A stretch of DNA of 64,000 nt from Argyresthia goedartella (GCA_949825045.1 OX463829.1:25390715-25454714), one strand, 5' to 3'. Shown: positions 45,553 to 57,145, counted from the stretch's first letter. The notes: a model not told the origin generated them from the sequence alone. Translations and numbers: made by a program.

Positions 45553-46019
45553 TGGTCTGCTAGCTGTCAACTAAAAAGAATGAAATAGCGCTATACAGAT
45601 TCACATAAGCATCTCTCTTTCCCAACAATAACGTTCAAAACAGTTACAGATGTAGTGATAATCCTTTCCTATCGGCAAAACTCGGAACAACGATAACACC
45701 CGAATGGTGCCGATGTGTCTATGAATTACTGTATTATTAAATTACGTGTAGGCTGTGGTGTAGGTATCAAATAAATCGCATACTTTATTTATCAATGTCA
45801 AATGTCAAATTGCCCGTGAATTAGTAAGACAAAAACGAACATTTCCGAGAAAATACGAAAGGAAAGGATTATTCACTACATCCACCACGTATTTTATTAC
45901 TTGTCACCTCCCTCCTCCACAAATGCTCAATTCATATTACTTTGGCATTAATGTGGCATTTGCGGAAGACCACGGCCTCATTAAGAAGATTAAATTGTAT
46001 CGTATCCACCGTGAGCCGA
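45553..46019. other. Non-coding stretch
   Basis: Nothing recognised apart from a short inverted pair around CGAAAGGAAAGG/CCTTTCCTATCG (45664 and 45857). Confidence 0.3.
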
Positions 46020-46273
46020 AGACGGTTGCGTACCATACAAACATTATCAAAGGTTCTATAAGGGCGATATCTGCATAGCAAGAGCGAAAGGGACTTGGTT
46101 TGAAAATGTCAAGCCATTAGTGCCCACGGTATTCTATTTCATGTATTGTTTTGCTCACAAGTTTGACCATACCCAAGTAATGTGGGAAGACATCACGAGG
46201 ACTGATGATCAGCGTTTGTCCTGTAGAACAATCACGGACTGGAACATCTTTGTCGGGAAGTGGTAGTGCGATA
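46020..46273 (+). pseudogene. Possible Merlin (IS1016-like) transposase fragment
   Basis: One frame reads KGTWFENVKPLVPTVFYFMY, CFAHKFDHTQVMWEDI and RLSCRTITDWNIFVGKW. The order KGTWFE...LS.RTITDW resembles the N-terminal part of Merlin transposases, which goes on to the DDE core. That core is missing. Assigned by motif alone. Confidence 0.42.
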
Positions 46274-46912
46274 CCAATTAATATTGCACTAACAAGAAAA
46301 TAAGGGAAAAATTGGCGGCCGGAGGCAAGATTGTTTAACTGAATAAAAAATAAGAGAAGATAAGAGGAAATATAACAAAAGTGAGCTTCTCAAGTCACAG
46401 AACCTAATTGTTTACTATAGGTAACTTCCTGTTTGAAAACTGAAGATAGGTTTGCTAGGTTTGTTTCAGGGAGAAGAATCGAGGGAAATTGAGTTTTAGG
46501 GATGATTGAAGACGGGAGTGAAGATCTACGCTTAAAAGTTGCCTAGAAAAAGTTAGGTCAGCTAAGGGTGCTATTGATTCAGAAGCATATTAAGCATTTC
46601 CTCTTCCCCCGGACCTCTGAGATGTACAGACGTGTTTCTAGTTGATAATTTGTAATTATTTTAATAAACTGTAACATTAATCTCGTATTAAATTCAGTGA
46701 AAATATTAGGAGCAAAAAATTAAGCCGCAAAACAGTGGTGCGAGTCGCGAGTGCAAACCGCGAGTCAAAGAAACTAGGAAGGTCAAGTTATAGTGGACGG
46801 AAAGTGATTTTGTTCTAATTCGTAGATCGCGCCCAGCGTAACCAGACCCCTCGCCTAACACATCTCTTATATGCATATGCTCGCCTGGTACTTCTGAATC
46901 AAACTGAGTAAT

Positions 46913-47872
46913 ATGATCAAGCGCACCCCGCCTCCCTCGCCGTTAGTGACGGCAGCGACACCGACGACGACGGCATTACAAGCTCCGCATCTGCAGGGCA
47001 TGACGTCAATGGAGTTGAGTTCTTTCGCAATGGCGTCAGACGAGCGTGCTCATCATGGCTCAGCACCGGACCTGCACAACTTGCTAAATAATATCACGGA
47101 GCGTAAAAAACGCAAATTCGATGAAACTGATAATAATATAGGTATCATGATGAAACAGATGTTTGACTCTTTCTCTAAAGAACAGGAAAAGAGATTCAAA
47201 GACTTGAAATCTACTATCGATGAATTAAAAAAATCAGAATAAAGAGGTTACAAACAGTGTCGAGTGGATGTCTAAAAAATATGATAAGTTTTTGGAGAAA
47301 ATAATCATATTAGAGAAAGATAGAAAACAAGACAAAAAAATCATCAAGGACCTTGAAGAAAAGCTTGAAACACTGGAGAGAAAATCTCGTTCCGCGGGTA
47401 TTGAAATACGGAATATTCCTAAGCCACAAGGAAAAAATAAAGATGAACTTTGCAAAACAGTGAAAAAAGTATTAACTACATTGAACATTGAAGTTCAGAC
47501 AAACGATATTAAAGATTCTTTTAGATTGAATGCCAAAGATTCGTCACACCCGATAGTCGCAGAATTTACAACTGTACTAATGAAGGATAAGGTACTGAAA
47601 AGTGTTAAGGTATACAACAAAAACAAGACAAAAACGATAAGTTGAACACGAAAGCCATTGACCTGCCAGAACCAGCGAAACCAATATATATATCCGAATC
47701 GCTGACCTATAAAACTCAGAGACTATACTACTTAGCCCGAGTTTTTCAAAGAGACCACGGATATGATTTCTGCTGGACGTCCCAGGGAACCGTCTACCTG
47801 CGCAGAAAAAAGAGAAACTTCCCCAGATAAGAATCTCATCTGAAGCTGACCTAGAAGCGATCAAGAAGCAAT
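46913..47872 (+). pseudogene. LINE ORF1 with baculovirus-FP-like C-terminal domain
   Basis: Three open pieces: 46913-47242 (N-terminal, ending in the basic coiled-coil start KEQEKRFKDLKSTIDELKK), 47268-47645 (coiled coil KIIKDLEEKLETLERKSR, then GIEIRNIP) and 47642-47830 (PIYISESLTYKTQRLYYLAR and YDFCWTSQGTVYLRRK). The last domain is the one LINE ORF1 proteins share with baculovirus FP25K. Frameshifts near 47240 and 47640 and a shift near 47830 break it. Confidence 0.78.
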
Positions 47873-48259
47873 GACTCTATATAACATATCTCGCAAAACA
47901 TACTTATAAAAAAATACATTATACCCCGTTATTTACTTCACTAATCAAACAAAATGCAATGTACTTTTGTCAGCCTATAACAAACACTACACATAAAACA
48001 CAACACTCAAACACAATTATTTATTTTGTAGGAAAATCCATTTTCGTATTTACAAATACATTCTGCCTAACTTTTATTCTAATTCGTTACTATATATTAT
48101 ATATAAATGAAACTTGTGATTTATTAATGGCTGAAACATTAATAATCTACCTTAAAAATGCCTAACATCGATGTTATATCAAATGAGTTGGATAGCTACG
48201 CGGTATCCCAAAGTTTATAGTTGTGAAGTCGAGAGATGTAAGCAGTTGCTTCCACCTTC

Positions 48260-49135
48260 ACATGCAGGTCTTACCATAATTACACAAAATATTAGGAGCA
48301 TAAACTGCAATATGTCTCAGTTTGAGGTCCTATAAAACAGATTAGGCATAGAAAATGATATTATTATTCTTACAGAGTGCTGGCTGCAGAAAAACTCTGT
48401 TTTACCTACATTATATGGATATAGTGTACATGCCACTATTTTTAATAAGTTGCAAAATGATGGCGTAGTAGTATATATTAAGGACACTCTAAGTTTTTGT
48501 ACATTTGAACCAGATTTTCAAGAAGGTAACTGCATAGTTATTAAAATAGGTAAGAATGATACTGCTATAGTTGCCATTTATAGGTCTCCTTCCTATAGTA
48601 AAATAGAACCATTTTTAAAATCATTTAATGAAAATATCGAAAAATTATATAAAAGGTGATATAAATATAAATATAAATTCCCAAAAGGAAGACCATTCTT
48701 TTCTACATTTTGCAGACCAATATCTGACACAAGTTGCATGTCTAGGACTTTTACCTGCTCATACTTTGGTCACCAGAGATATAAGCAAAACCTGTCTTGA
48801 TCATGTAATGCTAAAAACAAAGCTGCCCTCTATAACGATCGTACCTGAAGCAACTGTTACAGACCATAAGCCTGTAATTTTCTATCTTAGAGTAAAACAG
48901 CAACGAAATTTTGCAATATCTACTACAAAGAAAGTTAATAAAGAAGGAATTCAAAAGGATATCAATAATATAAATTACAGGGAAATCTATGAGTGTAGGG
49001 ATCCGTATATCGCAATGACCTTATTTATAAATTCTGTGATGTCAGTTATTGAAAGTAACACGTCTACCGTAATTTTATCGAGACGTAAAAAGATTTTGAA
49101 ACCCTGGATCACGCCAGGTCTTTTGCGATGAATGC
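48260..49135 (+). pseudogene. LINE ORF2 endonuclease fragment
   Basis: ITQNIRSINCNMSQFEVL (48280-48330), LTECWLQKNS, VAIYRSPSYSK, then after a shift at 48655 GDINININSQ, CLDHVMLKTK and TVTDHKPVIF. Those are the QN, E, GDxN and (S/T)DH blocks of an APE-type endonuclease. A stop at 48334 and the shift inactivate it. The sequence ends at KPWITPGLLR before any RT. Confidence 0.78.
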
Positions 49136-49181
49136 GTCACAGGGACAAATTACATAAAAAATCTATGGCAGATTCTGACAA

Positions 49182-49262
49182 GCTAACCGTTCACCTTGGG
49201 GCGGATTAGCAGGGCAATGGCGGCTCACCCAGACCGTCATATGACGATTTTAAGCAGCCCTG
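49182..49262 (-). repeat. Inverted copy of the 45460-45552 repeat
   Basis: See the plus-strand copy; the two flank about 3.6 kb holding the Merlin-like and LINE pieces. Confidence 0.7.
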
Positions 49263-49263
49263 T

Positions 49264-49422
49264 TTAACCTCTCTAATACCGAGAGTAGTTGGGACGAGTC
49301 GCGATTTGGAACCTTAAATAATATTATTATATAAGGTTCGAACCGTATGCCATAATAAAATTTAAAACCTACAATGGAAAAGTGGCGTTAGCTAATGCCG
49401 GTGGTATTCAAGAGATTAAGAC
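49264..49422. repeat. Second copy of the TTAACCTCT-ended element
   Basis: Matches 2704-2832, with an inserted AT-rich segment near 49315-49345. Confidence 0.65.
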
Positions 49423-50305
49423 CTGCTTTTCAACTGCACGCAATAAGGATGGTTTCTGAAATTTGGTATTAGGCCTCCTGGATATAATTTTATGTAGATT
49501 TTCTCTATCTATTATCGCAAACGAGACACTTAAGAACACTATGTCAAATGCCTTTTTTATGTTTTTGTATCTTCTAATAATATATGCATTTCTCAGTTTG
49601 TGTGGCCCCTTGGGAAAAACAACAAAATCATCCCCTTCCGACAAGGCACGATTTAATCGTCTATATTCATTAAAAATTACTAAAATTGACATTTGTTATT
49701 GTTAATGACTGTGTGTGAATGTACAGAGATCTCAGTTTATCCCATAAATACCATAATTTTCGATAAAACAGTTTATTTCCCAATCTTCCCGAGTGTCTAC
49801 CCAATCTCCTCAGAAATATTGGATAAATACCATTTGGGTTCTTACCTCGCAAATCTATACCTGTGAACAAATATTTGTTGTCTGTGGAAGTCTATGGTTT
49901 TTTTGACAGACAGACAGATGAGATGAGTGAGCGAGCGCGCACGGTCGAGTTGTGTCTTCAGAGTTGTGAATCTTGTGTTAAGTTTTGCAGAGATATTTCC
50001 ATTACATTCCTTACGATCTTTAAATATTGTTATCAAAATAGATAACGACGATATGTCGCGTGGTTGGTCGTGATATTCCGCTCATAAGTCCGCGATGAAC
50101 TTTATTTATTGATAAGCGTAGAGCATAGTATCCCGTATGTGAACTATGTCCTCTTTATGCGAACATTACTCACAGCAGACACAACGTGGTGTAAAATTAG
50201 TTCGTTATGATTTCTTCTGAGTAAAGAGCGCCGAAGTATTGTGGATGTTATGTAACTGTTGTGGCTGTGTTAGTTTTGTTGTTGCTTTTTGTTTCGTGTG
50301 TGAAA
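49423..50305. other. Dph6 upstream region
   Basis: Probably holds the Dph6 promoter and 5' UTR near its right end. The overlapping frames at 49408-49870 are on opposite strands and have no recognised domain. No clear TATA box. Confidence 0.4.
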
Positions 50306-50420
50306 ATGAGGGTTTGCGCATTGATAAGCGGTGGTAAAGACAGCTGCTACAATATGATGCAGTGCGTAGCTGCTGGACACAACATCGTCGCCCTGGCTAA
50401 TCTGAAGCCGCAGCATAGAG
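50306..50420 (+). CDS. Dph6: Dph6 exon 1 (diphthine-ammonia ligase, start)
   Basis: Dph6 amidates diphthine to diphthamide on elongation factor 2, using ATP and ammonium, in the cytosol. ATG at 50306 begins MRVCALISGGKDSCYNMMQC, holding the SGGKDS P-loop-like ATP pyrophosphatase motif, then AGHNIVALANLKP. Both match the family closely. The upstream Met at 50261 would add 15 hydrophobic residues that the family lacks, so 50306 is preferred. The exon ends QHR plus one base at a GTCACT donor, which is weak at positions 3-6 but gives the right phase for exon 2. Confidence 0.9.
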
Positions 50421-51731
50421 GTCACTATCCTGCAAACCTTTTCTTATCCCATCTCCCCATAACTTCTCAATTTCAAAGACAAATTACACCTCACTTCTGT
50501 CCAAGCCTCTTTCTTTGGGCAACTAGCCAACTAAACACCTACCTAATGAACGGTTCGAAATGCCATCTGTGCCAAAGAACTGATATACACCAATGTGTGA
50601 AACAATAAATAATAATATCTTTAAACTATAGTTTGAAATATTTTAGGAAGTTTTAATTATAGGGATTTTTTAATCATTTACCGAGATAATGTTACCCTCC
50701 TTCTGGTGCAGTCGGTTAAAAAGTATTCTATATGTTAATATACCTCATTAACCAGCTCTGTGCATAATTTCATTCAAATCCATTCAGCCGTTTTAGCATG
50801 ATTGAGGCACAAATACACAAACATCTTAACATTACTTTCACATTTATGATATTAGTTGGATAATGATATCTCTGGTACTAAGTTTTTCCATATGTTTGCT
50901 GTTCAAATTATTTAATTTAATAAGACAGTATGTGTGTCCAGTCTCTTGTGTCGAGTTGGTGAAGAACCCGGTCAAAGTGATTCATTGGGACCCATCAATA
51001 GGAATAATGATCAAGGTGTTTGGTCAATGTGAGAAATGTCTCAATTTGACTGGTCATTATTTATCACAACCACTGGTGTTCTGTAAAAGTGATAAATATG
51101 TATGATATTTCATGCTTGTTTATTTCTGCTTATTTCTGCTTATTAGCAGAAATAAGCATGCGAGATGGAATTACTCACTAAACAGAATGAAAGATATATA
51201 AAAAATAAAGCATTTCATAATTTAAGGTATAGGAAATGAATTTGGAAAGAACCTAATAACATTATTAATGGGTGCTTCGCTAGCTCTACGCCCCCACTAT
51301 GATGATGAGGTAGGATGCCTGCTGAACCACAGGCAGGTGATCGGTCCCCCATTGTGACTTATTTCACCCACAGCCAGCCCCCACCATAGTCTTCTAACTG
51401 ATAAGTAGCTGAAGGATTTTTGAGTCCATAGGTTGATAAAAAAAGGAGGAGGCTTAAAATAATTGTGTGTTATTTTAATTTATTACTATAACCAAAGCAT
51501 ATTTTACATAATGACCGGTTCATGTAACAAATTCCACCTTATTTCTTATTTGACCAGGTGAGGCGGTCATCATTATTTTAAAAAGGGGTGATTATTATAA
51601 TAACCAGATTATTCACTTTGTCCATAAAAGCATACTCATGGGCAAAACTATGAAAAAAAGCTTTACCTCCAAAGCATGCCTCTGTATGCCTGTTATATAA
51701 AATATGTCTCAAAATAATATTCAATTTCCAG
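50421..51731. other. Dph6 intron 1
   Basis: AT-rich. 50640-50860 resembles a common lepidopteran repeat (TTCATTCAAATCCATTCAGC, then CGTTTTAGCATGATTGAG). A short hairpin lies at 51127-51158 (TGCTTATTTCTGCT, then its complement). The frame at 50863-51105 shows no domain. Confidence 0.45.
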
Positions 51732-51916
51732 ATGAACTGGACAGCTACATGTACCAGACAGTGGGTCATCATGGCATCAGCTTGTACGCTGGGGCTATGG
51801 GGTTGCCGCTTTACAGGGAGAACATCACCGGGGTTGCGGTGGACCAGGGGAGAGACTATAAGCCCTCGGAGAATGATGAAGTGGAGGATCTTTACAGACT
51901 TCTCTCTAGGGTGAAG
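51732..51916 (+). CDS. Dph6: Dph6 exon 2
   Basis: Acceptor TTTCCAG, donor GTAAGG. Joined to exon 1 it reads DELDSYMYQTVGHHGISLYA, then GLPLYRENITG and NDEVEDLYRLLSRVK. These blocks (SYMYQTVGH, LPLY, DEVEDLYxLL) are hallmark Dph6 sequence following the P-loop. About 100 residues are covered by the two exons, out of roughly 260-270 for the ligase domain. I find no exon with the following block (VGxILSDYQRxRVE) before 64000, so the gene probably continues past the window over a transposon-filled intron. Confidence 0.93.
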
Positions 51917-52533
51917 GTAAGGAAAATTATTATTATTTTCAAAATTGGATATGTCAAACACTGTATGAACTATGCCAGTAGTGAATATATTGGCAGATAT
52001 TTCATTTTTATTTATTTCTTCTCTATACACATACATATTTATTTATTTATTTTATTTTGTTCTTTTGATGTTTCACTGCATTTGTAATTTATACATTAAA
52101 ATATAATATAGTCCGGGATGCCACAAGGCTATTTCGTAAGTGACTCAAGTGTGTCAGATTAAAATATGGGAGATACCTTACACCCTATTTAGTAACTACA
52201 CCAAATCTGAGATTTCCATCTAGAGCTGCAACATTAGGGCAATAAAAAATAAGTCCATACAAGTGGGACTTACTCGAGCGCCTGAGACAAAGATATGATG
52301 AGTTACTGACATGCTGAAAAGTGTAAATTTCAATAAAACTATCAATTTGAGCGTAACCTGAGGGAGTAGGTGGGCTACAAATGTCATTAACTCATCACCA
52401 TATCTTAGTCCAACGGGATCCAGTAAATCCCACTTATATTTTTTGTTGCCCTTACTGCATTGGCTCTTGATTGAACGCTCAGAATTGGCAGAGTTGCAAA
52501 ACCGGGTGTAAGGTAAAAGCTACTACAGTTATT
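51917..52533. other. Dph6 intron 2, left part
   Basis: Non-coding; no repeat recognised before the gypsy LTR. Confidence 0.35.
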
Positions 52534-52870
52534 CCAGTCAGAAACAAACTAAAGACTATTAATCAAACCTACCCACATTTAGATTTGTTTATTTGGGGCA
52601 TCACAGCTTATTCTTAACTTAATGTATATCGTAGTTGTATATTTCTTATAGCTAAGCCAATTAAGAGACTCATAGCCTACGTAATATTATAATATGTAGA
52701 ACAAATCATTGTTATTTGATTTTACCAAAAGTAGTCCTTATTTCATTACTTAATATACCTTTCCCTCTTGATACGTTACAAAATAAGATTCGACATATGT
52801 AAATACACAATCAACAGTAAACAATCATTACTGACAATAATTAGTTTTTATACTTCTTTACATTATGTTA
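52534..52870 (-). repeat. LTR of the minus-strand gypsy element
   Basis: ATTCCAGTCAGAAACAAACT, then TATTAATCAAACCTACCCAC and AAAGTAGTCCTTATTTCA recur at 60423-60530 in the same orientation, where the middle is deleted. The right boundary here is approximate. Confidence 0.65.
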
Positions 52871-52999
52871 AATAGGAACGCCAATGATGTCTGGCCATAA
52901 CTCAGGGGGTGGTATTAAAATAGGCGGTTCTGGGATAGAAGCAGGCAATCTCAGCTCGTTAGGAGGTCTGTGGGTACATAGTTAGAGACCGAGTTTCAT

Positions 53000-54930
53000 C
53001 ACACACGGTCCGTGCTAGGATCTATTCGGCGTGGCCCCGGTGTAAGTCTCCATCTTCCGTCCTCACCATATAGGAGCTGGGACCTTCGCTCACTGAATGG
53101 TGGCATTCTGCTACTTCTCTTCCGGTCCGTACATGCGCACGAGCACAGTTTGGTTCACTGCGAAGGACCTCTCGGTCTCGGTTCGGGCGCGGCGTCAGGG
53201 TGCAGTAAGGACACCGCCGCGCTGTGCAATACTTGCGCCCGTTCAACATCTCCGCAGGTGTCTTGTCAGAATATAAATAAAACTTTAGGAAGTGTTTTCA
53301 TTTCTAGGCCTGTTGTCCGCAGAAAGTTTCTTAATTTTGTTTTAAATGTTATAGAGAGATAATGAGAGATAATGTTGCAGAGCTGTACGGTCGGGTGTAT
53401 AAATGCTTATTACAATTATTATTGAGGAATACATTTACCACATTGGAGCTGAAAGCTCGGCCTTTATCGGACACAAAAAAATCGAGGAATCCCTGGGACG
53501 CAAATATTTTTCTTAGACCCGCAATAAATGTGGTAGTATTCATTAAGGCTACAATCCCTGCCTCAAATCACTTGCTGTAGCTGTCAATAAGAACTAAGGA
53601 GGTTTTTCCTTGAAATGGGCCCGCAAAATCGACACGAACTCAGCTCCATGGCTTCTCAGACACAATCCATGCTTGTGGGTCCCGTGGCGGATTGTTCCTT
53701 ACCGCCCGAAATTGCTCGCACTCTGCTACAGTTGCAATAGCCTAAGTACACCTCGTTACCGCGAGGAAGGTACTATGTTACACTAACACTAATTATTATG
53801 TGAAAGGGCCTGTCTTCTGGTCCAAAACGGTTGCAGTGCTGGATCTGTATTTACGCGAGGCCAGCCGTGGAGAACATGAAACACCCCTTTCTGGAGAATA
53901 TGGTCCTTCTTCGTTTTAGCTGCAATCTTTGTAGCCTCAAGGTCCTAACCCTCCGTTGTTCGCCTAATAGGAGCACCTCTCTCAAAGTCTCTTCGCTTGT
54001 AATTGTAATTATAGTACTCGCTTCAGTCCATCTACTCAAGGCGTCTGCATTGCTGATTGATTTCCCTGGTCTTTACTTGATCTCGTACGCACAACATCCT
54101 AGTTTGAAAGATCACAGTATCTTCGGGGAAACTTGTTCAGGAATCGGTTTCTCAGGATTGAATAGGCCATTCAGCGGCTTGTTATGTTAATGCAGATTTT
54201 ACGACCGACTAAAAAATCATGAAAATTTGTCAATCCAAATATTATAGCCAGGGCCTCTCTATCTATCTGACCACATCTTCTTGCATGTGGTTATAAAGCC
54301 CTGGAAGCCATCATCACCGGTCTTTCTGATCCATCGTCCATAACGTGAGTTATAATCGCTTCCAGGCTATATTCGAAGGTATCTCACATTAGGAATAGCT
54401 GACGCTCTAAGTCGTAACCGACCAAAGTTATATGCGATGATAAGAGGTCTTTGGAGCTTTGGCAAAAGCATTTTGCCAAAGCTCCAAAGACCTCTTATCA
54501 TTTTCTTTGCCCCACCACCACGTTGTCTTTGATTCTAGCAAGCGTTATAACGGTTCCAGAATAGTGGCCTTTCTGTAAGAATTTCTCGTAGAAATTGTGC
54601 AGCCCTAAAATGGCACGCAACGTTTCCTTGTTCATTTTCGCGGACTTCTCTTTTATTTCTTTAAACAATCAGGGAATTCTTTCTTGAGGCTTCGGCCGTG
54701 TCATCAGTCCATCAAATTCCCCACACTTCCAGTATAAGCGGTGCAAACCAGTTTCGTCCTAACAGGCTGGGACCTTTTCCACGCTTCACTATCAGTTCTC
54801 AATGCGCTTCTTTGTGGCCTAGCTCCGCAGATACGTGTGTCACACACGCACACCACTTTTAATGCGACACTTGTCCAAGTCACCAGTTTCAAATTCGTAG
54901 ATCGAAGGGGGGGCGGGATATTCCACAGCT
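53000..54930 (-). pseudogene. Gypsy pol remnant: late RT, RNase H, integrase
   Basis: Minus strand, in changing frames: LYRLLESKTTWWWGKE (near 54520-54580), KPLNGLFNPEKPIPEQVSPK (near 54120-54190, RNase H region), LSRWTEASTIITITSEETLR (near 53980-54040), GWPRVNTDPALQPFWTRRQ (near 53815-53875, integrase N-terminal domain), VRVDFAGPFQGKTSLVLIDS (near 53590-53640) and FIAGLRKIFASQGFLDFFVS then DKGRAFSS (53440-53520, integrase core). GPRRIDPS near 53020 is the C-terminal end. Many stops and shifts. Confidence 0.78.
54437..54501. repeat. Perfect hairpin with 31-bp arms inside gypsy pol
   Basis: ATGATAAGAGGTCTTTGGAG continuing to GGCAAAA is repeated exactly inverted after the loop GCA. It sits within the RNase H coding remnant. 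Confidence 0.93.
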
Positions 54931-54944
54931 TTTTCAAATCAAAT

Positions 54945-55060
54945 CAAATCAAAACTTTATTGCACCATAATGGTATAAATCCCTTATATCTAATGTCTAA
55001 TAGCTGAGCGCTCAATCGACCCCGGGTTCGATCCTCGCCCGCCGCATTCACCTTTTTCAA
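54945..55060 (-). repeat. Reversed LINE tail and tRNA-like fragment
   Basis: CAAATCAAATCAAATCAAAA followed by CTTTATTGCACC is the reverse of a retroelement 3' tail. Next to it, GGTTCGATCCTCGCCC (55025-55040, plus strand) matches a tRNA B box, perhaps from a SINE. Confidence 0.5.
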
Positions 55061-55179
55061 TTTGTGTGTGCCCAGTGGCGCCCTCTGTGGCCTGCTACCA
55101 CGAATTAACGACGACTACAATAATAAGACCACTAGCGCTATCAGCGGAACCACCAGACAACAACCCTCATCAAACCAAT

Positions 55180-56349
55180 ATGGAGGAGAGCGCTAATAGG
55201 AGTGAAAATAATTGTTACGCTTGTCGGGCCGACTTTGAGTTGGAAGAGAGTCGCCTGAGTTGTACGGTCGGGTGTTGCCGTAACAAATTCCATTTTTTAT
55301 GCACCACTAACACCAAGGATCGTATGAGTCGAGAGGAGATTTGTTCATGGGTCTGTCCGGAGTGTAGGATTTCGATGAAAAAGGGAGGCGACAACACGCT
55401 GACACCCGTTGGTACCCCGAAAATACGCCCGTCGTCGTCCGTTACTATAAGGAGCAAGACCCAGCATCTGGTAACCCCCGACATTGATTTCCGTACGACT
55501 GAGTATATGGAGATCAGAGAGGAAATCCGCAAAGTGCAGCAGGATGTAGCCGCAATAGCAGAAATGCTAAAAAGCGTTATTTCGTCTACGACAGGGCTTT
55601 CAGCTAAAATGGATGCCATAGTAACTCAGACTGAAAAAGTAGAGTCCAAGTTGACCACCCTAGAGATCAAGCACTCGTCGTCTCTGCAACAAGTGCCAAT
55701 CCGCAGTGTCTCCCAGTCTACTAAAGCTGCACCTGCAAGAAAGAAGAAGACTGAACACGAAAAAGTATCTGCTGTGCGGGATAATGACGTCATGTATCGG
55801 GAGAAAATACAAAGAGATATACAGGTTGTCCCAAAAGTGAGCCGTCGCAGTGACAGCGAGGATGCGCCAAGCCTCCCAAGTCTGCTGAACATTACGGTCG
55901 GACCGGTCCCCGAACTAACCCTATCCACCGACCGCCCACGAGATAATGCTCCCGTTGTCGAAGCTGAAGAGGGCTGGACGGAAGTTAAAAAGAAGTCACA
56001 CCGACGACCGCAATCTCTCTGCTGTACGGCGGGGCCCAGCGTCACGACCTTGAAAGCTGTAGAGCGTCGCAAATATTTACACCTTTGGAACATGATGTCG
56101 GGTCCTGAGGATGTAAAAAAGTATGTAGAGCAACTGTGTGCGCCTGAAGCGGTCAGTGTCGAGCAGCTCTCATCCAGAGGGGACTATAAGTCCTACAAAA
56201 TAGGAGTCCCCATGAGCTGTTTCGACACTTGTTTCAGCATAGATATCTGGCCTGATAATGCAAGGGTGAGAGAATGGATGCCCTTTCGGGAATACCTCGA
56301 GGCCTACTACCGCTCTCCGAAAGTCGCAGCCACAGTCAAGCACGACTAA
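55180..56349 (+). CDS. LINE ORF1 with canonical PHD-like finger
   Basis: About 389 residues from Met at 55180 (the frame extends upstream to 55066, but MEESANRSENN directly before the finger looks like the real start). CYACRADF, CTVGCC, HFLC and CPEC form a C4HC3-type PHD finger in residues about 11-60. Residues about 110-190 form a coiled coil (IREEIRKVQQDVAAIAEMLK). The C-terminal part (RKYLHLWNMMSGPEDVKKYV, FSIDIWPDNARVREW) looks like an RNA-binding domain. The frame is intact. The protein binds element RNA; it has no cellular role that I can infer. Confidence 0.82.
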   Translation: MEESANRSENNCYACRADFELEESRLSCTVGCCRNKFHFLCTTNTKDRMSREEICSWVCPECRISMKKGGDNTLTPVGTPKIRPSSSVTIRSKTQHLVTPDIDFRTTEYMEIREEIRKVQQDVAAIAEMLKSVISSTTGLSAKMDAIVTQTEKVESKLTTLEIKHSSSLQQVPIRSVSQSTKAAPARKKKTEHEKVSAVRDNDVMYREKIQRDIQVVPKVSRRSDSEDAPSLPSLLNITVGPVPELTLSTDRPRDNAPVVEAEEGWTEVKKKSHRRPQSLCCTAGPSVTTLKAVERRKYLHLWNMMSGPEDVKKYVEQLCAPEAVSVEQLSSRGDYKSYKIGVPMSCFDTCFSIDIWPDNARVREWMPFREYLEAYYRSPKVAATVKHD

Positions 56350-56359
56350 GACACTCTCT

Positions 56360-57145
56360 ATGCACTATCAAAATGTCAGAGGCATAAAAAGTCGGTTGGC
56401 GTATTGGCAGAATAATTTGATTATTTTAGAGCACGACCTAGTCGCCGCAACTGAAACCTTTTTGGACACGTCCGTCGGCGATGCGGAGGTAACGGCGGGG
56501 GGCTGGAGCATACTGCGCCGGGACCGCGCCACCGCGTGCGGAGGCGTACTGCTCGCCGCCCGCCCTGGCATCACGCTTCGCCGACGTCGTGACCTCGAGA
56601 CAGAAAATGGAGAAGATCTTTGGGCAACCTTCTCTCTAGATGGGGCCCAATTCACAATCTGCGTCGTCTATGTGGATCCCAGCATGATGAGAAATAAGAA
56701 AAAAATTACACAAGCCGAAAAAGACGCCCAATACCTTAGTTGGTTTACAAAAACCGAGGAGAACATGTCGGAACTAAGTGAAACTTTAATCATCCTGGGT
56801 GACCTAAATCTGAACAGTGCGTCAGTGTCTGTTACGAATTATTATTGTTTTTTTCTCAGTGTTTGTAGTCTGTATGAGACGAATGAGGTGAGGAATGCTC
56901 ACGGTGGCGTGCTTGATGTGGTGCTGCTGCCGGAGACCGTCCGTGGCGTAACTGTGCGCACCTCCGTGTCAGGCAGCATGGTGCCACGCACTGACGCCTA
57001 CCACCCGCCTCTCGACGTCATTGTGCCGCTGTTGAAAGCGCAAGACGCGGATGGACGATCCGGCCGTCTGGATCCCAGCAACATTCGCGGCCACAATGAC
57101 TGGAACTTTGCCAAAGGCAACCACACAGTCCTGTATGGGATGTAG
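56360..57145 (+). pseudogene. LINE ORF2, endonuclease part
   Basis: Residues include HYQNVRGIKSR, ATETFLD, FTICVVYVDPS, LIILGDLNLN and PRTDAYHPPL: the QN, E, GDxN and D-x2-H blocks of an APE endonuclease. It continues to NIRGHNDWNFAKGNHTVL and stops at 57143 just past the deletion junction. The domain itself appears whole. Confidence 0.82.

Larger units (their letters stand above)
46560..49135 (+). mobile_element. LINE remnant: 5' UTR, ORF1 and endonuclease
   Basis: A GC-richer leader (46700-46912) is followed by a broken ORF1 and a broken ORF2 endonuclease, all on the plus strand. It ends abruptly at 49135-49182, where a different repeat begins. No RT is present. Confidence 0.75.

Noticed and set aside
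50261..50305. Upstream Met for Dph6, giving a hydrophobic leader
   Set aside because: The family starts at MRV; Dph6 is cytosolic and needs no signal peptide.
55215..56093. Two long minus-strand ORFs
   Set aside because: Antisense to LINE ORF1.
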